A DNA stretch of 64,000 nt, taken from NCBI GenBank assembly GCA_003024785.1, contig PUQB01000305.1, forward strand, positions 124,001-188,000, read 5' to 3'. This document shows, one piece after another, positions 24,178 to 36,660 of this stretch. The position numbers were made by a program, and so were the translations under genes. Each line of letters starts with the position of its first letter. Positions within the stretch are counted from its first letter, which is position 1. Origin of the DNA: Selaginella tamariscina (lineage: Eukaryota; Streptophyta; Lycopodiopsida; Selaginellales; Selaginellaceae). The notes under the pieces were generated by a model that ran no database searches, was not told where the DNA came from, and saw only the letters and a list, made by a program, of their open reading frames with translations.

Positions 24178-24486
24178 ATGGATATATATATATATTGCCT
24201 GTCTGAGTACAAACTATGTCCGACAGTGGAGCAAGATATATGACGCAGACCTGACTCCCAAAAGACCCCGACCCACTACCCGCCTTCCGGCTTATATAGT
24301 GGGTTACCTGCCGCTAGACCCTAGGTGCAAGTAGCACCTTCCCACTAGTCTGCCACCTAGTGATAGAGTCTTGCCTGCCACATTTATGCGCCTCCCCACG
24401 CGTGTTGTCCTTCATACCCTGAGTAGTTGGTTCGGACGATCGGATCTACGCCTGGTTACACTTCCGCTTGACATTGGTCGTCATCA
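24178..24486 (-). mobile_element. Partial second copy of the Gypsy LTR
   Basis: This repeats the right half of 23452-24059, from the ATGGATATATATA run to CGTCATCA. The about 118 bp between the two copies recur after it and lead into a minisatellite, so LTR half plus flank were duplicated in tandem. Confidence 0.8.
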
Positions 24487-24559
24487 GTTCGTACCTGAAG
24501 TGTCAAGCCATGATCCAGGAACAAGGAAGATAGCAGGATTTTGAGAACAAGGAGGCTTG

Positions 24560-25115
24560 ACTCAGGAGTCGGACAAGGAGCAGGATAAGAACTGGAGCAG
24601 GATAACGGGACAAGGAGCAGGATAGGAACTGGAACAGGATAGCATGACAAGGAGCAGGATAGAAAATGGAGCAGGATAGCAAGACAAGGAGCAAGATAAG
24701 AACTGGAGCAGGATAGCAAACAAGGAGCAGGATAGGAAATGGAGCAAGATAGTAGGACAAGGAGTTGAATAGGAACTAGAATAGGATAACAAGACAAGGA
24801 GCAGAACAGGAACTAGGAACTCAAGAGTAAGACGAGGCACAGGACAGGAACCAAGAACTCAGGAGTCATGAGTCGAACAGGATCCAAGGAGCAAGATAGG
24901 AGCAGGACATGATCTAGGAGCGAGACAGGAGCAGGAGAAGATCCAGGAGCAAGACAGGAACATGATAGGATCCGGGAGTAGAATAGGATCCGAGAGCAAG
25001 ACAAGAGCAGGACAGGAAAGCGCAGGACAGGATCCAGAAGCAAGACAGGAACAGGACAGGATCCAAGAGCAAGACAAGAGCAGGAGGCAAGGAGCAAGAC
25101 ACGAACAAGATAAGA
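24560..25115. repeat. Minisatellite of AGGAGCAGGATAG-type units
   Basis: Short imperfect units around ACAAGGAGCAGGATAGGAAC repeat for over 500 bp, first at about 30-bp spacing and later more irregular (GATCCAGGAGCAAGACAGGA). Long open frames on the minus strand here are by-products of the repeat (Leu/Ser/Cys/Pro-rich) and are not genes. Confidence 0.9.
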
Positions 25116-25254
25116 ACAAGAATGATCGTAGAATGACTGGTGTTGATAGTAACTGCTTGTACAACAAATAGGTCGGAGCTTTTATGCTCACAACTCCAAG
25201 CTAATCTGGTCATGAGTCTAATCTAGTCATGAGCTAAAAATAGTGACCCTTATC

Positions 25255-25400
25255 CTCTAGGCATATCCTATAGCATATCCTATAGGAATATCCTGTAGGT
25301 ATATCCTGTAGGCATATCATGTAGGTATATCCTATAGGCATCTTGTAGGTATATCCTATAGGCATATCTTGTAACCCGTATCCTGCATCCTATATCATGT
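25255..25400. repeat. Short tandem repeat TATCCTATAGGCA-type
   Basis: About a dozen copies of a 12- to 14-bp unit, alternating TATCCTATAGGCA and TATCCTGTAGGTA. No coding sense. Confidence 0.9.
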
Positions 25401-25419
25401 ATCGGGTCGTGATAGCACC

Positions 25420-25650
25420 TCCTCCCTAAGGACGAGTTTCACGAGTCTTGGGACCGGGTTTAGCAGGATAACGCCGATGGAAAGCAGCAACTTTGAAAGA
25501 AGCATGGAGTAAGTTGGATGCAGGTTCCCAAGTGCGATCAGTAGACAAATAACCTTTCCAATCCACCAAGTATTGAAGTTGGCGGCGATGAAAACGAGAA
25601 TCAAGAATGGCTGAAACTTTGTACTCAGGTTCATTGTCATTGACCACAGG
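25420..25650 (-). CDS. Chromodomain of the chromovirus relic (fossil)
   Basis: The minus strand reads EPEYKVSAILDSRFH, then LQYLVDWKGYLSTDRTWEP and ASNLLHASFKVAAFHRRYP. The WKGY core followed by the WEP motif is the chromodomain signature found at the C-terminus of chromovirus integrases, where it reads histone marks. Fossil sequence. Confidence 0.85.
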
Positions 25651-25989
25651 AGGGGGAGGAGAAGAAGCACGACCAGGAAGAGAAGAAGGAGGAGAAGGAG
25701 AAGGAGATTGAAAAAACAGGGGAGTTAAATACAGGAAAAGTAGAAGAGGACGTAGGAGTTACTTGGAAGGCAAAAAGATAAAAAGGAGCAGATTAGTGGC
25801 AAGTTCATGCATGGTAATGGTAAGAACTCGGAGAGGAGAAGGAGGGAGCTGTGACTAAAAAAGAGGAAGGATCTTGGGGGTGGAACATAAGTAAAGTAAC
25901 GAAAAGAGGCAGGATTGGGAGAAACATGTGTGAATGTTGACAAGTGTACAGGATTGAAAGAATCATGTACAGAAGTCCATGGATGCACA

Positions 25990-26660
25990 GGAGTGAAGAG
26001 AGCTTGTGAGCAAGCTGACGAACCAACAAGAGGTGGATCCTATTGAGGAGGAACCTTCAACACTGATATAAGATTGGAAGAACCCTGTACAGGAATCCGC
26101 AAACTTACAGGAGTGGAGAGAGCCTACGAATGTACTGAGGAACTGACATAAGGTGAATCCTGTCGAGGAGGAATCTTTGGAACCGCGAACTGAGGAGAGC
26201 CTGAGAATGTGCTGAGGAACTAACAAGAGGTGGATCCTGTCGAGGAGGAGTCTTCAACACTAATACATGATTGGAAGAACCCTGTACAGGAAACCGCGAA
26301 CTAAGGAGAGCCTGAGAATGTGTTGACAAACTGACAAGAGGTGGATCCCGTCGAGGAGGAACCTTTGGAAATCGCAAACTGAGGAGAGCCTGAGAATGTG
26401 TTGACGAACTGACATGAGGTGGATCCTGTCGAGGAGGAGTCTTCAACATTGATACAGGATTGGAAGAACCCGGTACAGGAAACCACGAACTAAGGAGAGC
26501 CTGAGAACGTGTTGACAAACTGATAGGAGGTGGATCCTGTCGAGGAGGAACCTTTGGAAACCGCGAATTGAGGAGAGCCTGAGAATGTGCTGAGGAACTG
26601 ACATGAGGTGTTTCCTATCGAGGAGGAATCTTCAACTTTGATACAGGAACATGCATGGTC
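25990..26660. repeat. Minisatellite inside the chromovirus relic
   Basis: Units containing GAGGTGGATCCTGTCGAGGAG and GAGGAGAGCCTGAGAATGTG alternate at about 75- to 120-bp spacing, with larger paired periods near 200 bp. The minus-strand translation is repetitive (STGSTSCQFVNTFSGSP) and could be a decayed proline/serine-rich linker of the relic or a later expansion. Confidence 0.85.
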
Positions 26661-26662
26661 AA

Positions 26663-27990
26663 TCATGAAGCTTGTACTGCATCAAACACTAAGGACGTAT
26701 CTTGCACGCAGGAAGGTACAAGATTGATCCTGGCTACCGGAGAGGAAAACGTAAGCATCCTAGACCTCCAGTCGATTTGAGGATTTGCAACCACGCACCA
26801 TGGCATGCCCAAAACGATGGGAGTCGACCGAGTCTTGATCAAGTTAAAGGAAATCGAACAGTTAAATGCGCCATGACTGCAAGAGAGAGATGTGGTAGCA
26901 TGAGTAACTACGCCTGAAGCAATTAGACAACCATCGGCCACCTCTACAGGAACTGCACGCTTCAACTTCACCACCGGAATGCCATGCTGAGTTGCAAAAG
27001 TGTCATCCATGAAGCATGCATTTGCACCAGTGTTTAACAGGGCAAATTCCTTGAGCTCTCGATCGTTGAGGTGAATGTGTACAGGAAACTTGAGTGATGG
27101 AATGGTATGAGCAACACCAATGGAGCCTGCACCTACGTCCAACTTCACGGCTCCTAGACGGAGTGGACATTGAACTTCGGCTTCAACTTCGCACGTCTTG
27201 AACTTCCTGGCTTTAGCAGGACATTCCGCCACCTTGTGTCCTGCTTCACCACAATATAAGCATAAGTTCTCACTGCGACAGCGTTGCTTTTTCGCAGTTG
27301 AAAGTGGACCACGCTTGTGTTTCTCAACCTCCACATGGACTACTTCAGAAGGTGTCGCAGGAACATGTGCCACAGCTGCAGGATTGGCTTGCAGGAACTG
27401 TTGATGGGATTTTTCCTGACAACGCTCGAACAAACGGTTGTCGCAGTGAACGGCTTGTTGCATGATCTCCGTTAATGTTTGAGCATCCGGTAACGTAAGG
27501 AGAAGGTCCTTCACGTCATCCCTCAACCCCAAATGGAAGTGTTCGATCAATGCAGTCTCGTCCCATGGAATGTTCGTGCAAAGTTGCTAAAATGCGGATG
27601 CATAAACGAAAACTGGTTGGGATCCTTGTGTGAGCTTCCGCAACTTTGTGCATGTAGAACGGTACTTATTAGGATCTCCAAAACAGGCTTCAAAGGCAAC
27701 CACAAATCCTTCAAAGTCGTCCATCAATGGGTCGTCACGCTCCAGTAAAGGAGCAACCCAAGCCCGTGGAGACCCAACCAGTAAGTATGTCAAAAGGCCA
27801 ACCTTTTATGCATTAGTCGAGTAGGGGCATGGTTGTATGCGGATCAAGAGCCGAATCTGATTTAGGAAACCTTGAAAATCGGCATAATTGCCACTGAACT
27901 TTTCTGGCATGCTGATCTTTGGCTCTGAAGAAGAGTTTGATGGAGAGGAAACCATGGATGCTTGAGAGAGAGCTTGCGCAGCAGCCTTGG
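26663..27990 (-). CDS. Chromovirus gag and protease region (fossil)
   Basis: The minus strand reads a gag with FEACFGDPNKYRSTCTKLRK, then MIEHFHLGLRDDVKDLLLTL. A zinc knuckle CLYCGEAGHKVAEC follows. A retropepsin-like stretch shows EFALLNTGANACFMDD and IVLGMPWCVVANPQIDW. Gag would form the particle and the protease would cut the polyprotein. Fossil with breaks. Confidence 0.8.
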
Positions 27991-28054
27991 AGGATGCATC
28001 AGCAGCTACATGCGCTGCGTTGATGGAACCTTATAGATCGGAGACCACTTGTGA

Positions 28055-28694
28055 CCATAATGTCACATGTTTATGTGACAAAGATGTGGGCAATCTCGCC
28101 ATAGCCCCTCAGAGCCAAGATCTACATTTGATGCCATGTTTGTGGCTCGCAAATACTAGCTTAGAACTCCTCTTTATAAACCTTTAAGAACATGGTAAAG
28201 AGAACATGTTAACCAAGATCCCACGTCCACAGTTGGACAAGGACATGGATATGTTCTGCTTAGCTGTGAGTACTACTTTTAGGTTGATGTGAAGGAGGAG
28301 ATTAGAGACAAGCCTCAACCTCTGAAACTTGGAATGTGCTCTCCGACAAGATCTTTTAAGCATGAATTTTTTAATGTTAAGGGTAAGTTACCCCAAAGAT
28401 GAGATGTACCCCTATCGTTTAAAAATTAAGGCGGCACAATAAAGGATTGTGTTTTAACGACACAAGCTAGAGCTTGTACCAATAGAAGAATAACAAACTC
28501 ATTTTGTAAAGTGGGCTAGCACGGAGTATCATTTCTAATGAGAATATATTTGGTGAGTTTTACTTAACAACCCATCGACCTCTAAACCCGGTTTGGGGCA
28601 TGGGATTAGGTCAATTCTAGAGGTGTTTCTAACCATATCCAACACGATGCACTCACCAGAATCAACCAAGAACCTAATTGAAACATGAAAAAAC
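28055..28694 (-). mobile_element. Diverged long LTR remnant heading unit C
   Basis: This matches 12791-13425 in block B and continues after the inserted younger LTR at about 30438-30530. A young LTR has thus landed inside an old LTR of its own family. Fossil. Confidence 0.75.
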
Positions 28695-30437
28695 TGTCAG
28701 AGTTTTAACCCAAAGGGCCAACACGTGGCAACACATGGCTGCCAGGTAGCCATTCGGCGTCATCACTCTGTGTGAGCAACGCTAAGTTTCCCAGAACAAC
28801 CTTAACGACCCCTAGGGTTAGACTCTAATGCCCAAGTGGACAGGAGACTTAGGGTTTAGCCTAAGTCTCCCTAGAATCTCTACCCCCAAAACCCTTGAGG
28901 GATAACCCTAATTGGACTTAGGGTCTTGCCCTAGAAGACCTAGACAGGCTCATGCCCTAACCCCCATCAAGGAGACGTGTGTTCCACACATACCCCCGTG
29001 ACAGAGCTAAGGCATCGTCACTTACCCCTTGAGGAATCACCCTCATCCGGGAGTACAACCCCTTTAGGGCAACAAGGGGTACCCTGAACCACGACTAACC
29101 CCTAAGGGTTTGAGTGGCCAAGTCATACCCTAGACCTAGGGTTAGTACTTAGTGAGGACACGAGTGTGCGCCGTAGACGGACATGAGTGTTCTGCTAAGC
29201 AAACTCCCTAAGGCTAGGTTTGGGATAACCCTAAGCACATGACCTTGCGAGTGCCTCACGAAAGGGCTCTTGCTAACATGTTTAGGTTGTTCAACCCTTG
29301 AATTCCAAGGAGAACACTCCCCTAGCCAAGTGTGCCAAAGCACACCTAGTTATGAGACCCAACCTCCCTTGAGCGGATGCCCAAGGCTTAGCACTCTAAT
29401 GCAAGCACAAGCATGTCTGTTTGCTAGAGTATCCAACCCCTTAGCAACAAGCCCATGACATAACCCCAAAGGGGCGTGCCCCAGGCATTGTACCATGTGA
29501 CGTTTAGCCTAGTGTCACATCTCTATGTGACACTGCCTTCCCCGATGTGGGCTATCATGCGATAGCCCTTAGATTCAAGAGTTGCACCAAGTGCCACAAA
29601 TGTGGCTCTTAAATGCCAACTTTAGAACCCCTCAATTATCCCTCAAGACTCGGTAAGGAAACCATGTCAATCAAGAACCCACACCCACAGTTGACAAGGA
29701 CACGAACGTGCCCTGGTTAGCTGTGAGTGCTGCTCCTAGCTTGACATGGAGGAGGAGGCTGGAGACAAGCCTCAACCTCTGCTTCTTGGAACGTGCATCC
29801 GGACAAGTCCTCCCAGGCATGGATTCACCAACGTTAAGGGTAAGCTACTCCGAAGGTGGGACGTACCCCTGTAGTTTGGAAGTTAGGGCGGTATAACAGA
29901 GGGTTGTACCTTAACGACACAAGCTGAAGCTTGCACCGGCAGAAGAGCAACGAACTCAGTCATGAACCTAGGAGCTCTCCTACATATACTCTACCTTATT
30001 TATGTGACAGAGCCCCCCCCTCTTTTCCTATATGTGTTAGTGGGTTGGCACTAAATGCCAGCCCCTTAGTTAATGAGATGAGTTTGCACACTAACCCCTA
30101 CCCCTAAACCCTAACCAAGGGGGGTGGGGTTTTAGGGCGTGGGTTAGGGCAACCCTGGGGTTAGGTCAACCCTAGGGGTGTTCTTAACCCTATTAACATG
30201 CCAAACTCATCTTAATTAGGACGTCAAAATCGGGGGTGGGTTTTCTAGAAGGTAAGTGCTACCTTCGCTTAGAGTTTCTCGCGACATCTAAAGATAGCCG
30301 GCCGGACTACCCTTAAACACCTAAGTGCACTAAGCGGGACTGTTTCTCACTACATCTAGGGTCTGTTAACATAGTACAGTAGGTAACCACAGTCAACGTC
30401 CAAAGTAAAGGGTCGAGTCATAGTAAAAACTATGACA
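28695..30437 (-). mobile_element. Solo LTR, long-LTR family, unit C
   Basis: A 1743-bp LTR with TGTCAG and ATGACA ends. The flanks AAAAC and AAAAA are a 5-bp target duplication with one mismatch when compared with the empty site in block B. The LTR is rich in CCCTAA-like stretches (CCCCTAAACCCTAACC near 30105), which are part of the LTR and not a telomere. No internal region is present, as expected after recombination between two LTRs. Fossil; younger than the block B/C duplication. Confidence 0.9.
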
Positions 30438-30439
30438 AA

Positions 30440-32110
30440 AAAAAAGTAAGAGTTTTCTAAATAGAAATGTTAGCTTTGCTTAGAGTTTTCTATTAGCTTT
30501 TTTTATTAATTAGTATCTTCATATTGAACATTATTTTTTTGTCGCCATTCTTTGTTTTGAATATAATCCGATTGTCACATGATCCTCTCATCTTAATCAC
30601 ATATTTGTGAAATCAATCCATGCCCAACACAAAGTTGAAACATATCATATCTAAGACAACTAAGTCTAGCTTAGTCTTACATATTATTTACGTATATATA
30701 TATTTACAAATAATAATGTTTTATATATACAAATTTGTACATATCCATATGCTTGTTTCTAAATCCATTCATATATTTATAAACAATACATATTTTTGAA
30801 GTTATTCACAATTTAATTGTTTTACACAATATTACATACAATTAACTAGTTAACTTATATAAAACATGTATAATAATAAAAATAAAATTTATGCCCTTAA
30901 GTCTTTACATATTATATTCCCTTTACTCTTTACACCCTCGTATCCGTATTTTCTTTACTAATCATTATTTTTACAATTCTTCTTTTGTCACATTCATGTT
31001 TTCTTATTTATAAATTTATAATTGTTCATATTTCATAATAAATGATATAAGCCTTTAATGAGTTTATACCTTTCTCTTAAACTTTTAATCTTAAAAACAT
31101 CATCATGTTCTTTATAAATTCTATTATTTTATTTAGTTAGCCTACAACTTTAATAATCAGTGTGTAAGGTCCTTTTGTGCCAAGGTAAATCCCAATATGT
31201 TACACCCATAATTTTCTTTTATCAATGTTCGATTAAGACCATCTTAAATCTTATCATTTTTTAATTACTATCTTAATTAAAACACAACCCAACTTAATTA
31301 AAACACATTTGAAGCCTTTTTTATGAACTAATATATCACTTCTCTTTTTAAAAAACTTGTTAAAATAAAATAACATATAGTTATTTGGAGCACAAAGTTA
31401 ATTAATTATGACAAGTTTGACAATTTTAACACATACGTATGAACTTTACAAAAAGAATAAACATTATGTACAATTGTGTAACACACTAGTAAATCACACA
31501 CCATCGATATGTAATATTCAAGGTAATATAATGTATAATCTTTATTAATAATTGAGACATGAGAGCTTAAATATAAACCTAATAAGATTTATTTGTGTCT
31601 TAGAGAGAATAATAATATATGCATTAACCAAAATCAATTAAACTAACTCATAATTATGAGTTTATTATGGGTCGAAGAGTCGTTTAAATGCTTTATATCT
31701 TATACATTAATAAATATTTTAGTATATTTCAACTGTATGAATCATATTTTATTGCAATTTCAAACTTAAAACAATATTATATCTTTTTATTTATGAATTA
31801 TATACATAAAGTTTTCATTTATATGTTTTAAAAACTATATACAATATAATATATTTATTAATTCCTATCAATATATATTAAAAGACACATTATTAATTTT
31901 AAAATTAAAAGATTATGCTTTACAGTGGGATTTTTATTTTCATATAAAATTTATAAACTTACATTTAAAACTTGAAACTATTGTGAATTTTGTATATTTC
32001 ATAATGAATTTGTTGTAATCTGTTTAACTTATTATTTTTTGTCTTAATCTATACACTTATTAAACGTGAACTCGCTAACACTTTATTTATTTATTTCACT
32101 TTGGTTGTGT
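30440..32110. repeat. AT-rich non-coding block of unit C
   Basis: Matches 13490-15100 closely and 181-1850 less closely. No credible gene. Confidence 0.7.
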
Positions 32111-33899
32111 GATACCTCGATCTATTGTCCTGACTTAGATTCTCTATTCCACTCAGAAAGGCAAAGGCGTGGACTTATCCCATGTGGGTGGAAGTCAGAA
32201 TCGACGCATCGTGTCAACGTTCTATATGGGCACTCGTGACTTGGGCAATGGTACGATGTACCCAATGAAAGACAATTTCAGGTGCTTCACACCTTCCTTA
32301 ATAGACACTTCTTTTGTATGGCATTCAAATTTTTCAACAGGAGCTTCGACAAGATTTCCATTGAAAAATGTCTATGTATTTATGCTTTTAGTTTTATTTT
32401 GTTCTTGTTCACCGCAAGGACATTAATACATCGTATATTGATAAAGTTTTACATTCGTTCGAATAAATACTCCATGGACTTAGTCGATATACATGTCAAT
32501 CAAAGGTATATTATGCATATTGTTGTTAATTTGGCACATGGTGTTGGCATGTATAATACACATGCAGGAGTCAAAGAATGTCTTGCAGACGATACTCCAC
32601 CAAACCCTGCGCTTAGCATCCTGATACCGCCTCCGTGTACGTAAGTGGTACGCACACAAGTGACTATGTGAAACCTTGAACGCATAAATTCACATTTAAA
32701 ATATAATTCTTAAATAGATATGTAGTTTTGTCATCAGTGTCATTGCGTCCTTAAAATGTGTACACTTTTTGTTTGTGAAAAAGAGACAATTAGCTGAAAA
32801 GAAGTTGTATCTGGAAGTTTTCTCAGATCTTCTATAAATAAAATTAATAGAAGCTTAATTAATGTTTGAGCCCTCAATTTTAAACTCACGGTCATGACTA
32901 TGTATGGTACGAGTATTTGGAGGCGGACGTATAATACAATAACATAATAGCATATGTGTGTGTGTGTTTAGAAGAGAGGGTGTGTGGTGTGTGTGTGAGA
33001 AAGAGTGAACAGCTACCATATACTGCATGCATATAACATCTTGTAATAATTGCTGTTTAAAGTGTGTGTGTATTATTTCCATTTAAAGTATTTATATATG
33101 TATTGTCTTTTATCTGCAAGAACAAAAGTGAAAGCAGCTTGAAGATATGAGCCGCTTTATACTTTTATACTTGTGGAATGATCTAAGAAATCTAAGCCCG
33201 TGTGTGCATGTTGAGAGGTCTGCATATGGTCTCCAGCTAGGATTTTGGACTTGAAGAATCTCCAAAGAGAATATTTACTGAAAAAAATACACACACATAT
33301 CTTTGGCATATATAAAGTCCAAAGCAAGTATATATTGGATATCTGTACAGTGGTCAACAACCATTTGGTACTTGTAGGCCACCTCCCCACATTTATGTGC
33401 TACTCTAATATGATAAACTGGGTTATGATGCTAGTCATACAGTAGATATATACACAAATTAGCGAATGTATGTGTACTAACGTGATGTAAGTTTACAAAC
33501 AAACTGTGTGAATCTATCTTCTCCTAAACCACACTGATGGGAACGTTCAGTCCCTTGTTATCGGGTCGCCTGAAAGGAGCCGAGGGGTGGAAAGCAGAGT
33601 GCCTTGCTTCATCCAGCTTCAGTGTGGTAACCCTAGACGCAACTTCGCTAGATCATATCCCGGAACCGGCCGTACTGGGGTGGGTTGGCTCGCACCACAT
33701 CCGCACTGCCACTGGAATCGGACTGAAACAGAAGTGTAGTGCGGGTGAGGTATCCATTAACATCGAATCTTCCTTCTGAGGACCGTCCAGTGCCATCGGA
33801 ACAACAACTTCCCTCTGTTGTTGTGATTTATTAGATCATGATTAATCCAAATAATCTAGACCGCTCGCTGCCACGGCGAAATTAGGGCCAGCGCAAGCA
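32111..33899 (+). other. Leader region of NTPase copy C
   Basis: Nearly identical to 15101-16994, with small differences mainly in the GT-rich microsatellites (about 32955-33075) and a shortened stretch near 33240. No firm promoter element. Confidence 0.45.
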
Positions 33900-36222
33900 A
33901 TGGCGCAAGGGCTGTTCCTGTTGGCGAAGCAGTTCCTCTTGGGGCTCGGCAACAGAGAAGATTTTGCCAGGGAGGTAGCTGCTTTTTGCAATTTGGGGCC
34001 GCAGTGGCAAGCTGCATTCGCAAGATCAGGCCGCTTCGAAGAGGCTAGCTTTGCAACGCAGCTGATGGCCTGCACTACGTGGGAACAGTTTCGGCAGTTC
34101 GTCGCTCCGTCGAAGAATTTAGTCGGGCCTGCGGAGGAGCCGTCTAGAATTTCGGCAGCGGTCGATGCGGAAGCAGCAAGAAGGGCTTGGCGAATTCCAT
34201 TCGTTTGGTCGGACCCGGTGAGCAGGTATTTCATAGGAACACTCCAACGTTATGCCCGCGAGTGGAAACCGGAGGAATGGTACGCTCCGCTGTTTGCTTT
34301 GGTTCAGAGTAGTGGATGGGGCAAGTCCAGGCTGATTAACGAGCTTTGGTCTCATGGTATCTTCGTGGTCTACATTTCGTGCATGGGATCAAAGCAGTCT
34401 GGCCATCCTGCGCGAACGGAGCATCTGGCCGACATCATTGAGAGCGATTGGAGCAGAGAGTCCGATATTGTGGCTCTAGTGCTGGCCGCATTGTCTACTT
34501 TGAACAGCAGTGGGTACTGTCCCAAAGAATGGAGAGACCGGCAAGAATCTGGAGGCTTGTGTGGCGACATTCACAGAGAATACCTGCGGCTGAAGGACGT
34601 GGTTGCTGCAGGTGCACCTGAGCAGCCATGCGATTTGAAGGTGGTCACCGACGCAATCTTGACCGACTACTACGGCAAATGTGCAAGCTGGTAGGAGGAA
34701 AGTATAAGGTGGAGCTTGACAAGGTTCCAGAAGGAAAGATGATTCTCCTGTGTGTGGACGAGGCTGGGGAGCTCAAGAGTCAGGCATTCTCAAGATTTCG
34801 CAGGGCTCTCACGTACGTTCCTGCTACTGCTACTACGACGGGTGCTACTGCTACGGGCAAGTTTATGAGTATGGTGCTTGGGACGGACAGGAAGGTTGCC
34901 GATTTGGCAAGCTCGTATGATGAAGACCCCAGTGCCGTGTGCGGAACCTTAGCCAGATGAACAAGCTCTTCAACCCTATATGCCTCATTGGAGAAAGTGA
35001 CATTCTGGTCAACAGGGGCAATTGTAGCAGCAGCAGTGGCGACAGGGCAGCGGGTTTTGCGATATGGCAGGCCGTTGTGGGCGGCATATTATGATTCTGT
35101 TGAATCTGCGACAAGTTACGGCCACTATCAACTTGGCCAGGAAGAAGCTGCTTGGTGGAGAAGTAGAGATGGTGTCCAGCAAGGAGCTGCTTGATGAAGA
35201 AGTGCCTATGGGTGACAAGGGATGTTGCAGTGTCAGTTTTTGCGGCACTCATTGGAGTGGATGTGGTAGCCTGGGGGACACTTCCGCAGGAGCTGGCAGC
35301 TCGACACATGAGGTCTATCATCAGGATTTCACCCGACAGGAAGCGGGTTTTCACGGTGGCTGCAGCAGAACCGGCACTCGCTGCTGCTGCTGCGCAGCTC
35401 CTCCACTGGGACAATGATGCTTACCTCGATCACTTCCTGCGCAAGCTGATTGGAGTCTGTGTGGACGGGTTGGTGCTGGAGGGCATACGAGGAGAGATGG
35501 TTGCCCGGATTGTACTCATCTTGGCAATGCATCAGCTGACCAAGGATGAAAACTACATCAAGCCTGTCAGCATGGAGGACTTCTTGTCCAAATTGTTTGG
35601 AATGAGATCGTGAGGCAGCTCAAGGACAACTGCTGCAGCCTGGACGTGGAGCTGTTCTTCAACTGCTTTTTGCCAACCACGCTGCCACCCACATCCAAGA
35701 AGCTGGACGAGTATTTTGACAGGTGTGCTGCCATGGTGAACAGGAGAAATGAGACGGTGGTGACTTGTGCTTGCCCGGCAAGGCTTGTATCTCAGGTTCA
35801 ACTCCGACAAGGATCAATCCCCCACGAGAGGCGAAGAAGCCTAGGATTTACGACACGGAGTATACGGTTCAGATGAGCTTGCCGGGCCAAGTGAAGAACA
35901 GGAAGAATGATGATGTGTCACCAAAGCAGTCGAGATGCTCGATGCAGATGACAAGTTCCACCAGGCGGCTAGTGTGCTGTTCAGATTGGATCTCCCGAAA
36001 GCATGGTGGAAGTAAGAGACACAGTGGTGGTTGTGCATGGGTTGGACTTTGCTCTCCGCTTTCTTGGGGAGGGGGTGGTGACTCGGTTGAAGCAGCTTGC
36101 CTTAACTCATGTAGACGTCTTAAAGGGTTCATCTAAGCTGGAAAGGGCCGTTGTTAAACGTATGCTTCCACTTGCTTATGCGGATGATTGGGAGGAGGAA
36201 GCAGCTTAGATTCGGTTCATGA
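33900..36222 (+). pseudogene. P-loop NTPase-like gene, copy C, broken
   Basis: A close copy of the open gene at 16995-19376, starting at the same MAQ methionine. The first 264 codons stay open and include the Walker A-like QSSGWGKSRL. Further along the reading frame is disrupted by several small breaks, so no full-length protein is expected. The acidic linker is in the shorter form shared with copy A. Nucleotide identity to copy B is high, so inactivation is recent. Confidence 0.85.
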
Positions 36223-36261
36223 ATAGATCTGGTGTGTTTGTGTGTTAAATCTCTATTATGT

Positions 36262-36395
36262 ATTAGGAAGTGAATCAGAAATTAAAATCTACATTCGAAG
36301 TTCTACCTGGAGTAGATTTTAATTTCTGATTCACTTCCTAATAGATGTCTTTTAAACTAAGTTCTATCTGGAACTTGGCAGTTTAAAAGACATCT
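36262..36395. repeat. Compound inverted repeat downstream of NTPase copy C
   Basis: A perfect 31-bp inverted repeat (36262-36292 with 36312-36342, 19-nt loop) begins ATTAGGAAGTGAATCAG. A second stem follows with AGATGTCTTTTAAACT near 36343-36358 and AGTTTAAAAGACATCT near 36379-36395. Copies A and B have only the single-orientation sequence, so the fold-back is new in C, as template switching would produce. Confidence 0.9.
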
Positions 36396-36660
36396 ACCAA
36401 CGGAAGTGTAAGCTCTTCTTTGTTTAAATTTTGGTCGATATCTACGTTGCTTAAGCATCTCTCTGGGCATATCCCTTTGCCGCCGAGGAACGGACACGAT
36501 TTCTTTACAAGAGCTCTATTTTCAGTAACCATGCCAGAGAACGGACACGATTTCTTTACGAGAGCTTCATTTTCGGCAATCATGCCAGGTCTGTGGTCTC
36601 TCTCAAAGGAAATTTTTCGAGCTTGAATTCAACGGTTCTTTTCGGAGCTTTTACTAGGCC
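36396..36660 (+). other. 3' flank of NTPase copy C
   Basis: This matches 19470-19800. It contains the short duplicated stretch around AACGGACACGATTTCTTTAC (36490 and 36540). Nothing else is recognised. Confidence 0.5.

Larger units (their letters stand above)
25401..28054 (-). mobile_element. Ty3/Gypsy chromovirus relic
   Basis: The minus strand shows gag with a zinc knuckle and an aspartic-protease region at 26663-27990, and a chromodomain at 25420-25650. A tandem-repeat block lies between them. A chromodomain at the integrase end marks the chromovirus lineage, whose insertions are targeted to chromatin. No LTR pair was found. It is broken, with many breaks, and old. Its right edge is the left breakpoint of duplication block C. 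Confidence 0.8.

Noticed and set aside
24456-25213. Long minus-strand open frames rich in Leu, Ser, Cys and Pro
   Set aside because: They are translations of the AGGAGCAGGATAG-type minisatellite and have no features beyond the repeat.
28059-28110. Short inverted repeat ATGTCACATG...TATGTGACA as a transposon end
   Set aside because: It is an internal part of the long-LTR family, also present in the solo LTR copies, with no flanking duplication.
30095-30185. Interstitial telomere made of CCCTAA repeats
   Set aside because: The CCCTAA-like words lie inside an LTR that recurs at several places with defined ends and target duplications.
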